Of a DNA stretch of 64,000 nt, positions 11,224-23,453 are shown in pieces (the first letter of the stretch is position 1; each line of letters starts with the position of its first letter). The stretch is from the NCBI GenBank assembly GCA_947034885.2, contig OX344749.2, positions 36,971,682 to 37,035,681 on the forward strand. The letters run 5' to 3'. The DNA comes from Thuidium tamariscinum. Its lineage: Eukaryota > Streptophyta > Bryopsida > Hypnales > Thuidiaceae. The notes beneath the pieces were generated by a model. The model had not been told where the DNA came from. It saw only the letters and a program-made list of their open reading frames with translations, and did not search any database. Position numbers and translations under genes: made by a program.

Positions 11224-12243
11224 ATATTGTAAGTATGACTACCATTCATCATTGAAAAGAAACAAAAATTATTTATTTGATTAAGAAAATTTCATCAAGT
11301 TCACTTGGTAACTTCTGAGAATTTCATAACTAAGTAATACAAAAGTATTGTACATTCAGAATTCATATGAAAGTATTAAAAAATAATGAAGCAATGCACT
11401 TGTTTTGTTACCCCTAAGCATGCACATGTTTTGAATTTTTAAAAGCTTGTTGTATATGCTATGAGATTTTCCATATTTTCAACTGTACATTCAATAATTA
11501 ATTATTGATAAACAAAGGTCAATCCTAGGATAGACTTAAAAAATAGGAATTTCGGGCAATTAAAATAGACCCTATTAGAAGCAAATTAATCCTTAATTGC
11601 TAAAGTGAATGTTTTTTGTCCCATAGATGATGGAGGATCCTTTTGTGTAGGATAGAAGTACGATTATTCATCCTCAAAATCTTTTGTGGATAAGACTGGT
11701 CTTGTATAGTACAAAGTATTTGACTTCCAATGAATGCTTTGGGATGGTTTCCACAATCACCAATCTAGTCCTTCATGGATTAAAAGACAAATGATCTACA
11801 ACCAATAACAAATCATGTTTCAAAAAATAATTACTCTATGTTTTGCAAATGGCTCTTCAAATTATACTAATATTTTGAGCCATTTGCACAATTTTCCTTT
11901 CTTGAGTATGATTTGTTGTTGTCATCTGTAGTTTTTGTCATTCAACTTCTTTCTAATGTTGGAGCTAAAATATTATTACATTATTAAAAAATAAAATTTA
12001 ATACTAATTTTAAATGCAACAATCATTTCTCTCTATTACTAATAGAAAATTTTTCAATATACAATAATTCATTCTAATAGTACCTTGAATCATTAATTTA
12101 CCAACATCACAATGGATACAATCTATGGGTCATATTTTACAACTCTAGTTTGAAAGTCATCATTTAAATATTCTTGGGAGCTCCATTTTATAATAAATCT
12201 TCACAATTTTGGAAACTTAAACTACCTTGTGGTCCTTAATTTA
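11224..12243. other. AT-rich intergenic DNA
   Basis: No open frame of note and no tRNA-like or terminal-repeat structure was recognised. The right end (12180-12240) matches 6355-6415. Confidence 0.5.
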
Positions 12244-12516
12244 AGGTAGGTACACCCAAAATGGCACCTGACCTTAAAGCGCCCTGTACAACGTGCATAT
12301 ATTTTCAAAATCAGTCATGTACCCAGACTGTAGATGGCGCTTTCAGAAACACACTTTGACTGTTAATAACTTTTGTATACGGTATCCAAATCCATTGTTC
12401 TTTGGTGCGTTGGAACATGCTTTCACTCACCAACAAGCCTGTAAAAAAATCTGAACAACATAATAACAGGAACTAGGCACAGTATGAAAAAATGGCGCTT
12501 TTGGGTGTACCTACCT
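12244..12516. mobile_element. pogo/Tc1-mariner-type MITE, 273 bp
   Basis: Inverted termini AGGTAGGTACACCCAAAA (left) and its complement TTTTGGGTGTACCTACCT (right) are flanked by TA on both sides (12242-12243, 12517-12518). The ends and subterminal block (TGACCTTAAAGCGCCC) resemble the left end of the large pogo-like element at 44462 (GTGGATACACCCAAAA, then TGCCTGAAAGCGCCCC), so that family is the plausible source of its transposase. It has no coding capacity and lies 400 bp beyond the SEC12-like stop codon. Confidence 0.85.
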
Positions 12517-12916
12517 TATAACCATAACCAGGCAACAGGCTCCCCCGTGCAGGGAAGGTATTATAACTTACTAGATGCCTCGGGAGGGACTTATCAACTA
12601 ATTGAATTGAGATACTGTAACGCTACTCCAAGTGTCCCATACTAGAGCCCTTGCTCAGTGCAAATCCGTTCAAAGTCAAATAGTGAGATCAGTAATGTGT
12701 ATAACACTTCTTGATCAACTGATCAGCAATGCAATGATACAATCTTATCCTGTCTTTCTCACAGAAATGCTAAAGCCACTTCCTAAACCATGTCAAACAA
12801 AAATCAACCAAAGGTTTGACATGAAAATAATGATACGACCACCAAATGTATCCTCTGCTACTGACAAAACCACGTCTGGTCTTTGCACGAGAAGCCAACG
12901 CCTGTGCTCCAAGCTT

Positions 12917-15900
12917 TTAAAGCTCTTCGTGGCTGGGATGATGACCCCAAACTGCTTCACGAGGAGGACGCGCAGGTTGTGCTCGCCCCATTGGAAACTG
13001 CCAAAAATCATCCGAGATTGAAGATTCGGAGAAAAACAAGAACAGTAGCGCCGACAGTAGGATCATTCCAATGAGCAATGCATACAGCTGCCATTCTGTT
13101 CCACAGACCAACATGTCATCAGTTGCAGGAGAAGCAAGTGCTTGCACAATTAAATCCCATCTGCCCAAACCATTCTCCACTGTACTTGATGTGAAAGAGT
13201 CGGTATCTCAAAGAGTGATGTTCAACCTGAGCTGAACATTTGTACGCTGACTCCATACTGATACGCAAGAAATAACCGCAATTGTTCAAACTAAAAATAG
13301 GAGTTCAGCTATAGTCACTTTGGAAACATATATTCCTACGGTTCCAAAATGCGGGATATGATTTCTCGTTTCTGCTGGTACATTTTGTTCCCTTCCTTGA
13401 AGCTTCGTCAATGATTCATACCAACCCCTGAAAAGCTTTAGATATGAAAGCTGAAAGCTGACACTTCAGGCCATTTGGGTGCTTACCAGTGAAAACACCA
13501 GCGTCCATTTCATAACAGGAAATTAATCACCAGAAACAAAGAAATCGAAATGCTTTGTTAGAACAATAATCTTTGGCTACATTCGTAATGATGAGGACTT
13601 GCCTCTCCATTCGGACTTCTGCAGTCGACTAACGCGAGCAGTTGCATCTGTTCCCACTGACAGAAGTGACCTGAAATGTGTTCAACCCAACTTTGTCAGC
13701 TCAAATGACGTCGCTAGCATGTAGATATGTTTCTCCAGACACTTATTACATTTCTCCAAGTAAGCACGTACGAACACCTTCACTATAGCAGAACAAAATT
13801 GATATGAGTGAACATTCTGTTCACTATCAGATTTGAGCAGGCATCAGACCATGCTCTCCAAATTTTGAAAATGGTACCTTCCGTGTTTAGAAAACTCTAA
13901 TTCCGCGACAGGTGAAACATGAGCACTTCCAATAAGCCGAGTTTCCTCCATTCTCTTCATTAATACTACAATCAAATCTCCCTCTGTCGTCCCCCTGCAA
14001 ATTCACCAAATAAACCTAATATTCATCACTTTCAACAAGGAGAACTTACTAGAATGTCATCCAACAAATCTAGAAAGTACAGTAATGCTGATTAAGGAAA
14101 GAAAACGCACGAAAGGAGAGAACCAAAATTTGTAAAGAAACGCAAACGATGAGCAAGGCTGGAGAATTCAAAACGAATGGATTCAGCATAACTTACAAGC
14201 CCAAGAATTTTCCATCTCGACTGACGGCGAGGCGTGAAATAGGGGCATTAGCTAACTTCTTAGAGCCGACTTTGCTCCAATCTGCCATATTCCAAACCCC
14301 AATATAACCCCTTCTACCTGCACAAATGAGGAGACAACACAAGTCAACTAGCTGCTAGGAACTCTCTCAATGCTCTATATCTGTACATTAGATAAGACCG
14401 GACATATAATGACGAGAACATAAAATGACATCACACGCTTGGATTAGGGTACCGGAAGTCAAAATGAAGACCATAGAGATTACCCTTCGTAAATGACACG
14501 AATAAGAAAGCTTGTGATGAATCACGCGAAAATCTGCAGCAACCGAATTTCTCATCCTGCCATAAAATATTGGTTTCTGTCAGACAATAATTAGGCAACG
14601 CAGGAACGACTGCCTGCCGAGGTGAAAAGAAAGAGTTCGTCATCAGGTCACAGATGGTCCAAACTCGACAAGCAGGCAATAAATTATCCGCACGATGCTA
14701 GTCTCAAATATGTATCGAAGATTCTAAATGCCTTAGAAGGTCTCTCACCGATGGAGGAGCACCACAAAGATCCTCCAGAATTTACAAAGAACAGAGGAAT
14801 GTTATTGAATAATTGAAATGCTATCTGCACGAATGTCCATGCGTGCCAAACATACCTTCTCTCGCTGCAATTGGACTATCGATTCTCCTTTCGCGATGTC
14901 CCACACACGACAAGCACTATCCTCAGCCATCGATGCCACATATGCTGAATCATAACTGAAGCATGCAACAGCACCCTTGATCAACTGAAGGTAAGCACCC
15001 AAATATTCACCGATAATTATGCACAATTTATAAGGTAGTGAACCCCTTCTTATGGGAGAATTCTTGCTGTGGGTATGCCATGAATAGGCCATGAGTTGAG
15101 AACGCATGTTACTGACAAGTACGCATTTAGAATCTAGTGAATATGACAATGTGAAAGTGCTGAAAAGTCAAATCCTACCCCTGGATTCACTCACCCTATG
15201 AGCAAGGCTTTGAAAATTCTTAACTGATTCATACAATATCTAAAGAAGACATACTTTCCGGTCTTGGAATCCTCTCCAAAATGGGAGCAAGACCACTGCC
15301 TCAATCACTAAAGCACATGACCTAAATTGGTCAGCAAGAAGAATCACGTATGACAAGAGGTACGACTTGGTACCTGATATCAAGATCTTGAATCGAACGA
15401 TGTGCGCGCGGTTCGTCTAAAGCAAGTTCGCAAGTAGGCCAAGCAAAAACTCGAAGGTGACCATCCTGTCCATGAATATAATTGCAACAAAATTGTGCAA
15501 TAAATATCACAATTTGTATGATCCTTCCTCATGTATTGTATGATCAATTGAACGTAATTCAGGGCAAGTATTTCAGTACCTCGCCACCAGTGACTAACAC
15601 AGAACCATCCTCATTAAAACGTATGCAACTTTGGATCCCAATCCCCTGTAGTAGAAGAAGCTCGAGCTCAGAAGCTTTAAGCTGCACAGGGCCCTTTGGG
15701 TTTATTATCTCGAAATACCTGCAAGAACCCTCAAGTTGTTGGTGGCTGATTCTAGCTTGCTCTTAAGTTAACCAAATGATTTCAATCCACCCTACATTTC
15801 AGCTCATTTTAGGCACATAATCAACATCCAGAACTTATATTCGAAAAAACTTCCACCGCCAAGCATTCCTATTGATCAACTAAAGCAGAACTGGAACCCT

Positions 15901-16876
15901 GATTTTACTCAATCGCGATGTCCGGATACGTAAAAACTACCAGCATCATACAAATCTGGAAAACAAGCTATCTGACAACAAATGCTTTGGTAATTCATGA
16001 AAACCAGAGGCAACAGAAACTTACTTGCAACTATTTGCAAACGCACAGAGAACTCCTGCACCACTTGGATGCACAACAAGTTTCAAAGGACGACCATCCT
16101 CTGTCCCTATTGCGAGGATCTGTTACAACACAAGAAACCTTGCACTTCACAAACAATTCCAAATCCATCTAAAACACGCTCGGATCAGAAAATATGAATT
16201 ATCCAAATCAAAACCCAAAAAAATTCAAAACAGGACACTATTTAGCGATAAATTCACTTTCTAGTATTTTGTGAAAGCGACACCTGGCGGTTCATGTGCA
16301 AATGCACATGCTAAACATTGCTACAGCTAAACATTCACATCCTACAGATATCAAGGAAAATAAATACCAATGCAAAATTCAAAACCCTGAGCTCAAAAAA
16401 GTCGATTAATTCGCATACTAATCTCCCCATCATGGAATGTAACGATTTCACGATGATCGGTAATTTCTACCAAACACTCTCCCACACAAAACCTAACCAA
16501 TGCCAAAGTAAACCGCATAAGAAAACCTGGTGCCATGTATGCACCCAATCGGATCCAAGAATCTCCGATACCACTTTCAAAAGTACTTCCCAACACACAA
16601 GACATAAAAAATAAAAAAGTAGATAATTCTTTCAACAATGTTCAGCCACGGTATCGCAATGCTTACAGTTTCAGAAAGCATGTCGGTATCGAAATTATAC
16701 TCGCGGACGGCGACTCCATTCTCCGAGGACACAGCTCCATCGCGGCCCAGCAGAAGAAACCCCGACGGCGCATCCGTCACGCTTCCTGCACGCGGCACCC
16801 ACGCCCCGCAATGTGTCTCCGAATCCTCATTCCTGGAAGTCGGGCGCGTGAACTTCACCCGCTTCTTCCCAGCCAT
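12917..16876 (-). CDS. SEC12-like protein (WD40, type II ER membrane; Sar1 exchange factor family)
   Basis: SEC12/PREB/PHF1-family beta-propeller protein that recruits and activates the Sar1 GTPase for COPII budding at the ER. Ten exons join in phase: 16876-16667, 16119-16025, 15718-15580, 15465-15374, 14955-14856, 14556-14484, 14317-14197, 13994-13878, 13670-13603, 13095-12917 (397 residues, normal for the family). Cytosolic WD40 motifs include GGEDGHLRVFAWP, DSACRVWDI, CCRFSRDSSQAFLF and GRRGYIGVW. Exon 10 starts with EWQLY and encodes one hydrophobic segment (about residues 342-360), then a 37-residue lumenal tail ending HEEL, which resembles the ER-retrieval HDEL/KDEL motif. Eight introns are GT-AG. 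The last (13602-13096) is GC-AG with a consensus AG|GCAAGT donor. The ATG context GCAATGGCT is good. PHF1-like rather than true SEC12 function remains possible. Confidence 0.92.
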
Positions 16877-17308
16877 TGCTCCCAGCAACAAAAACAAGAA
16901 AAAAAAGAGCACTATTCGCAATGCCCAAAGCTTCGAGTACGGAGAAGCTCAAAGAGCATGAAAGAAAGGACTGCCGTCACAAATTTGCTCCCCTTGCGAT
17001 GATCGGAAGCTGGATTAAGAAGCAACAACCCACATGAGAAGTGCTTTTGATTCGAGGAAGGAATCTTGGGCTTTGGAAATTGGAATGCCTGAGTGTTGCC
17101 CCTCGGTTGCCGAATTGCTGGTCTTTCGTCACACCGGAGGGCGATCACGGCGGTACCGAATATGCGGAAGGATATTCTTGAACTTCTATTACGAGGCGGC
17201 TGGTTGACGCATATACTGTTTGGGTACTCTACGGTCGTCTGCTGTACGTGTACTGTATTCGAACGGATACGTAGATTTGTGTGTATGTATGTATTTGTAG
17301 ATGGTATA

Positions 17309-17590
17309 TCCTCCTATGAAGATACGCTGTTTGTTTGTTTGGATGTTTGTTTGTTTGGATGTTTGTTACGTTGAGATCTCCCGGACCGTGAGTCCCGCGG
17401 GTGCGTGTTTGGTACCGTCGGAAAGCCCTCGGCGAGGAGGGGTGCATGGGCTTTGATTCATGGTGTTCCAACCTACGGCATGAAAGTTATTGAATTTTGA
17501 AGTTTCTATACATTAAAAAAATTAGAAAATTATTTATTCTGTTTTCTTTTCTTTTCTTTTAGACCGTGGCAACGGCACAGGCTACCCTAG
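17309..17590. mobile_element. Short Helitron-like element, one-unit copy
   Basis: It has the same 5' end (TCCTCCTATGAAGATACGC after host A) and 3' end (hairpin, then CTAG before host T) as the element at 5414-6049, but only one 182-bp unit. It lies about 430 bp upstream of the SEC12-like start codon, so it may fall within that gene's promoter. Confidence 0.82.
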
Positions 17591-17674
17591 TCTTCATATA
17601 ATGTAACGATGAAAGGAGAAGGCCTATCACCAACTGCAAAAGTTGACATCCCTTCTGAAGATAAGAATAATATG

Positions 17675-17695
17675 TTAACCCCTAAAGACTAGCGT
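17675..17695. mobile_element. Solo end of the TTAA MITE family
   Basis: TTAACCCCTAAAGACTAGCG matches the outer end of the approximately 930-bp TTAA MITEs (TTAACCCCTAAAGGACC). I found no partner end nearby. It may be a truncated copy or a chance match of about 14 bases. Confidence 0.3.
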
Positions 17696-17827
17696 GTATT
17701 ACACAATGCTTACAAAGCAGTACAAGATTACATATTATTGTTGTCATAAAGGTGGGAAAAAAAGGTCTCAAAAGAGGAAAAAAAAAAAAAAAATTCTACA
17801 TCAACAATAAGAAGAGAGAGGAAGTCC

Positions 17828-20020
17828 ATGAAGTATGATTGTAAGTTTCAAATAAAAGTTATGGTACCTCTTGAGATGGGAGAAAGCTCTACACAAGTAA
17901 AAATTCCTATTGAAGCTACTATATTTGTACATACCAAACATAGCAGACATCAACCAGGTACAAAAGTTCACAAAACGTCTCTACCTGTTCATCCACTGGT
18001 TGTTTCATTAGCAATTGAGAATTTGAAACATATGATTTCTACATCAACTATTGCTTTGGCATCTATTAGAGAAGAGATGAAGATGCAAGCAATGGTTGAA
18101 GACTTAGAGTGGGCAACGTATCGATTTTTTCTTATTCCAAAAGAAGTTGAATAGCTTTCATACTTCATCAGACTTAATGGTATGTCCTTCATTCATTCTT
18201 TATTTTAAATGCATATTCCTACATGTATTTGTTTCATGATATTTAACTATATATTTTTCTTGTTGTTTTTCTAAATGTATTGAGAATAGATGATTGGAAT
18301 GCCGCCAATGTTGAAATCTTAAGGCTTCAAAAACAAGGGAAAGTGATTTTCTACCAAGAATATTGTCCAACTCATGAAGATCCAAAGCAAAGACCATTTG
18401 TTGTGGTAATACAAGACGACTTCATGAGAACAAATGCTAAAAAAAAATTTCTAAGGGGCAATCATGGACATTTGATTCAACTTTCAAAACAAATCAATAT
18501 GACTTACCTCTATATGCTACAGTGGTTCCAAACCAAGATGGAAAAGCCATGCCCATTTTCTACATGTTATGTACTAAAGATAAAGAAGCGGGTCATGAAG
18601 GAATTGCTATACAACTTACACTAACTCATATTTTTTCTAATATGGGGGACATAAGGCCATCAACAATTATTATTGATAAATGCAAGACATCATTAAATGC
18701 TATCAAGTGTATTTCCAACAGTGATCCTTGTTGTTGGAAAGATAGAAGACTTGGTGAAGAACAAATTGCAGGACGAGTATTATTATGTTGGTTTCATGTC
18801 ATGAAGGCTTGGAGTGAGAACCTTTTGACTCATGTCCCCAGAGTAGAGAAAGATAAAATTTGGCAAAGTCTACATGTACTATTGAATTACCCACGTGAAG
18901 ATCATTTTGAAGAAAACTTGAGAAAAATTTATGCGGACTTTGAGCACATTCTAAGTGTGGAAGAATATATGAGGTGTGGATGGAGAGATAGTAGAGTTCC
19001 TTGGAGGACAATGTGGCCAAAATTTGGAAGGCTTTTCTCATATGGAGGCATGGACAGTAAAAATCATGTAGAGAAGCATAAGGAGTGGATTAAATACAGT
19101 CTTCTTCAAGGCAAAGTCAATCGATCAATTCAAGATTTAATTGTTGCCATCATTGGAAGTGCTGCACATGGAAGTCGTATTGGAGGGCCTACCTTAGTAG
19201 ATCACTTCAAACAAGTTCAAGCTACAAGTAAGTATTTGTAATGTAATTGATTTTTCCTTTATGTATTTTTAAAGTAAGAGAGTTTGATTATTGTGAATCA
19301 TTTTAATTTTACTCTTGGAAATTGTAGGTGATTCAGGGAGGTTCTCAAGAAGAGCAAATGATAAACTTCATCAACGTCGTCTAGCAAGTAGTGAGAGACT
19401 TTTCAAGAAGTATGAAAGCGATTTACAAAATGTATTTGAAGTACTCAATGCAAAGCAAGAAATATTTCGTATTTCAAGTGAGACTTCTTTACACACTAAG
19501 TACATTGTTTCCCTCAGTAATCATTTTGTGACTGTGCTTCTTCCGCATCAACTTGTAAGCATATACTTGTATGCAATTGATATTAAAAAAATATTATCCA
19601 TCCTTCAATGATGAAGGATCCCCATCTTCAAGTACAAAAGTAGAACCTCCAAATCTTCCTACATTTGAAGAAGTCAACAATGAAGACTTCACAAGTGATA
19701 GTACACGAGACAATGGTGAGGAAGAAGAGTTTTTACAAGTTATATGTGAAATGGAGGATGTACTTATGAAATTGAAGTCTAATATTGGAAAATATGGGAA
19801 CAATGAAATGAAGTACAAGATTGATATCATGAAGAAATGCATGAATTCAATCACAGAGCCTTTTTTGTTTGCAAGACCTTCTTCTATTGTGCTTCCATCA
19901 AAAGGATCTATATTATCTATTCAAGAGAATGTGCAACGCACAAGAATGGGACATGGTAGGATTTTCAAGAAAAAGGCTACAATTGAAGAAGACAAAATTT
20001 CACTTTCAAGCCAACACTGA
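17828..20020 (+). pseudogene. MULE transposase with SWIM zinc finger, decayed
   Basis: Mutator-like (MULE) transposase. Exons 17828-18179, 18290-19227 and 19328 onward are separated by two small GT-AG introns (18180-18289, 19228-19327) that join in frame. Recognisable pieces are the first acid in FDSTFKTNQY (about 18470), the second in TIIIDKCKTSL (Asp at 18675), the CWFHV motif, and the probable Glu in NHVEKHKEWIKY. After a corrected frame at 19521 comes a CxC...CxH SWIM finger (CDCASSASTCKH). Damage: TAG at 18152, a one-base shift near the A9 run at 18438-18446, a shift near 19524, and another frame change before 19571. A C-terminal acidic part follows to 20020. No terminal inverted repeats were identified. 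Confidence 0.8.
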
Positions 20021-20264
20021 CCTATATTGACACATCCACCTCACAAATTGGTGTCTACTTCAAAACAGAAGAGGATTATTTTCTCAAAAATTCCAAAGGT
20101 ACTTTGTGATACATGCTTCACTAAAACTATGATAAAAAAAAAGGTGATATAATAGTATATTGCCGTAATTGTAATAAATAATTGAAATGTACTTGAAGCA
20201 AAGTAATGTACTTGGTACAAGACAATGTTTCCATATTTGGATGATTGCACAAAAGACCTGTACT

Positions 20265-20460
20265 ATTTGTTGCATTTTGCAATAGTACTCCTGATTTTTT
20301 ATGGAGTACTATTAAATTAGAAAATTAATTTTAAATTAAAAAAAAATGACTTATGTATACACCTTTAAGATGAAGGTACCCACAGAAGAAATTGTATAGG
20401 AAAATTTTCTAAGTAGGAGAACTTGAAAAGTGCCAAACCGCAAGAAAATACATACCTTTA
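20265..20460 (-). mobile_element. Fragment of the 4-bp-TSD MITE family
   Basis: Its reverse complement matches the interior right half of the MITE at 38692-39424 (the CTCCTACTTAGAGAATTTT and TAGTACTCC landmarks). No terminal repeat is present on the fragment. Confidence 0.6.
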
Positions 20461-20880
20461 TGTTTTAATTAGGGAAAAATAGTAAAACTAAGTAAATACA
20501 AAAAACAAAAAGTGGACATTTGCAACAATTTTATAGAGATGGTTGTGGGCATTTATTTATCCACCCTTGGTAAGTAAATGGACACAACCAGGTTCTAGGG
20601 GTTGGTAAAGTTTCTATCCTAACGGGTGACTAAGCATAGGTCCATTGTGCCTTCCAAACAATGGATCTTTTGTTTTCTAATGTTCCTAGGTTTCGCAGGT
20701 GGCAACGGAGTTACCACGATAGCGAGGTAATAGCCCAGGCTACCGCCCCTTAACGGCAGCCAATTCGAACTATCACCGGTCTAAGTTGGCATGTTGGAGA
20801 ACTAGGGCTAGTTACCCCTTCTAACTCTGGGCAAATCTCAGCCTGATATATTTTCCTACCGTGATCTTTATCATCTAATC
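20461..20880. other. Unrecognised, locally GC-richer spacer
   Basis: The part at 20690-20850 has higher G+C than its surroundings but no ORF, tRNA or terminal repeat I can name. It could be an old LTR remnant. Confidence 0.3.
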
Positions 20881-20966
20881 TAATGTCTAGCCTCTACTTC
20901 GATTTTTCCTTAATCTAAGTTCTAGTTTAAATTCCCCCTTAGTCTAAATCCTAATTTAATTCACCC

Positions 20967-21899
20967 TTAACCCGTAAAGGACCAACATGCCTTTTTTGGC
21001 AACATAGCGATTTTGGGCAGGTACGTGTGGCTACAAATCTCCATATTTTGGAACCAAACTTTAATAGAAGGTGTGGACGAGGAGTATCTTCAAAGTCCAA
21101 CAATTTTCGTGACTTTTAACTGCATGGTTGAAAAGTTATTGCATAAAACGTTGTTTGTTTCTCAACTTGGGCAGTTTGGGTAGATTAAAAAAAATCACTT
21201 TTTTTGGAAATAAAAATTTGAAATTGTTTTTATATATTTATATATACATGTAAAGCTTTGAATCATTCCATTTGGATTAATGAGTCAAAAGTTATGAAGG
21301 ATTTTAGTTTGCGGGTAGTTATGGATTCTCTCCTCTAAAATAAACTTTGAAGTCCTTTATTTTACTCAATTTTCAATATTTTTGAAAAAAAATAAAAACA
21401 TTGGATGTAGATTGTTTATTACAACATTTGAACCATTGGGATTGGCATTTTTCAATTCAATAAATAAATTGTTACTATTTTTGTATTTTGAATCATTCTC
21501 TATTTCTTTCTTCTTACTATTTCTTTTGTACATGTTGTACAATTCCAAATGATATGAAAATTTTCAAGCATGTAGCCAACTTGAATTGGAGAATGAATTC
21601 AAAGTGTTGCAACCATTTTGGACATTTTTGCATACAAATGTGACCTTCTGAAGTGCAGCTGCCCGGATTTTCGCAGTGGAAAAAAAATGATTTTTGTAAC
21701 TTCAAACACTAATATCTTGCAATCTACATGGCGTAAATTTTTGAAATTTTTTCTACATCTTTCCAAACTGGTGCACTAAGAGATCTTATGGTTATATGTG
21801 TCAAAAAATGTTTCTTTTCTGAAATTTGGTAGCTCTCCTAGAAATGACAGTTTTGGAGCAGTTTGGGTGGAAACATAGTTGCGGTCCTTTAGGGGTTAA
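20967..21899. mobile_element. TTAA MITE, copy 1 (about 930 bp)
   Basis: TTAA followed by CCCGTAAAGGACC at the left, and GGTCCTTTAGGGG followed by TTAA at the right. The interior is AT-rich and non-coding, with landmarks TTTTGGGCAGGTA and GTTTGCGGGTAGTTATGGATT that recur in copies at 51541 and, reversed, 61582. The TTAA duplication and CCC termini point to piggyBac-type mobilisation. Confidence 0.85.
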
Positions 21900-21984
21900 T
21901 CTAAATCCTAATTTAATTCACCTTTAATCTAAATCCTAATTTGAATTCTCCCTTAATCTAAATCCTAATTTAATTCTCTTTTAA

Positions 21985-22721
21985 GGGTGATTGCAAGAAA
22001 CACTTGTCCTTTTTTTTGTCCCCTTGACCTCCAACAGGTACTTTTTTGCTCATAACTTTTGCATCTTTTCTTTATTTATCTTGAAATTTGGATTGAAGGT
22101 TCATACAAAAGTTTTAGATGTTGAGTAATTTTTTCAGAATTTTTAAAATTAGTTTAATATTTTTAAACTGGCCCCAATTGGGTGTCTACCTTGGCCATTT
22201 TGGAGGTTTTTAGTCCTATTTTTTACTCAAAAATCCAAATTTGAAGCCAAAAATTGGACAAGTTGGAGGTCTACTAACATTACAAGGGGTGACGATTAGT
22301 TTTTATGAAAATAGTAATATCTCAATTGTGCACATGGGGTGAAAGTGACCTTCCTTTGCACAAAGGCCATGAAGAAGGAAAAGTTTTCCAAGAAGAATTT
22401 TTTGTTGCAATGTAAGTACAATTTTTTTTGAATTTTTTTTTTTTTTTTGAATTACTAAAAATAAAAAGGTCCATAGATCCCTTTTCTGCTATTTTCTGCT
22501 CACAACGGCCTAAGTAGTACTTTGTAGCACTCTATAGTACTGCATAATACTACATAGTACTAAATCGACAGCCCAGATTTGCAGGCGCCCGAAATCAACG
22601 GCTGACATTGATAGGAGCAGTGCAGACGCACAATACTAGTAGGATCGCACGGGACTGCCAGTCCTACACCAAAAAACTGCGTTTTTGAGACAAAAACGTG
22701 AAGTGTTTCTTGCAATGACCC
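21985..22721. mobile_element. 4-bp-TSD MITE, copy 1 (TSD TTAA)
   Basis: Termini GGGTGATTGCAAGAAACAC and its near-complement GTGTTTCTTGCAATGACCC, 737 bp, bordered by TTAA on both sides (21981-21984, 22722-22725). Non-coding. The interior matches the copy at 35617-36374 in reverse orientation. Confidence 0.88.
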
Positions 22722-22995
22722 TTAATCTAAATCCTAATTTAATTCACCCTCAATCTAAATCTTAATTTAATTTTCTTTTAATCTAAATCCTAATTGAATT
22801 TTTCCTTAATCTAAATCGAGCTTAATTCGGCACTCTAATCTAGTGACTAATTTAATTGTACCTTAATCCAACTTGAGCCCAATTTGACGCTCTAATCTAA
22901 TTATTAATTTAATTGGACCCTTATCCAATCCGAACCTAATTTGGCACCCTAATCTAATCACTAATTTAATTGGACCCTAATCCAATCCGAGCCTA

Positions 22996-23449
22996 ATTTG
23001 GCACCCAAATATAATTACTACTTCATCGCCTATCAATTACCTAGGTTCACCCACTAATTGTGACAGATTAGGAAAAAAACACAACCTATCAAGTATCGAT
23101 TTAGTGACTTACCCAACGTTTGTTAGCATCCATGACATTTCCCTCCAAACCTCCGGTCGCATGCCCATACTCCATTGTAAACACGTGTTTGAGACAACCT
23201 CAATGCCCACGGCTTAATTCGGGAAGAATAACATACACTTAAAGCCCTAATTGGTTCCCCCCTCTTTCTCCTTTATACTCCCTTATTTTACATTAGTACT
23301 ATTCCACCAACTCTCTTGGTGGCCTTACATCTATAGTTCCCCTAATAATGGAAGACTTCTCGCCCTCTTATGTTGTCATCTTTTGCGTCATTCTAATCTT
23401 TATCTCATTGGCTACGATGGCTTCCTAGGATTTCCTTACGCCCCTAAGC
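22996..23449. other. Unrecognised spacer
   Basis: Moderate composition. An open frame at 23251-23490 runs into the next MITE and has no recognisable domain. Confidence 0.4.
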
Positions 23450-23453
23450 TTAT

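Larger units (their letters stand above)
20880..22995. repeat. AT-rich tandem array interrupted by two MITEs
   Basis: Degenerate units of about 28-31 bp built on CTTAATCTAAATCCTAATTTAATTCACC occupy 20880-20966, 21900-21980 and 22722-22995. The gaps are filled by a TTAA MITE (20967-21899) and a 4-bp-TSD MITE (21985-22721), so the three blocks were once one array. Each unit offers several TTAA sites, which both inserts used. Confidence 0.8.
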
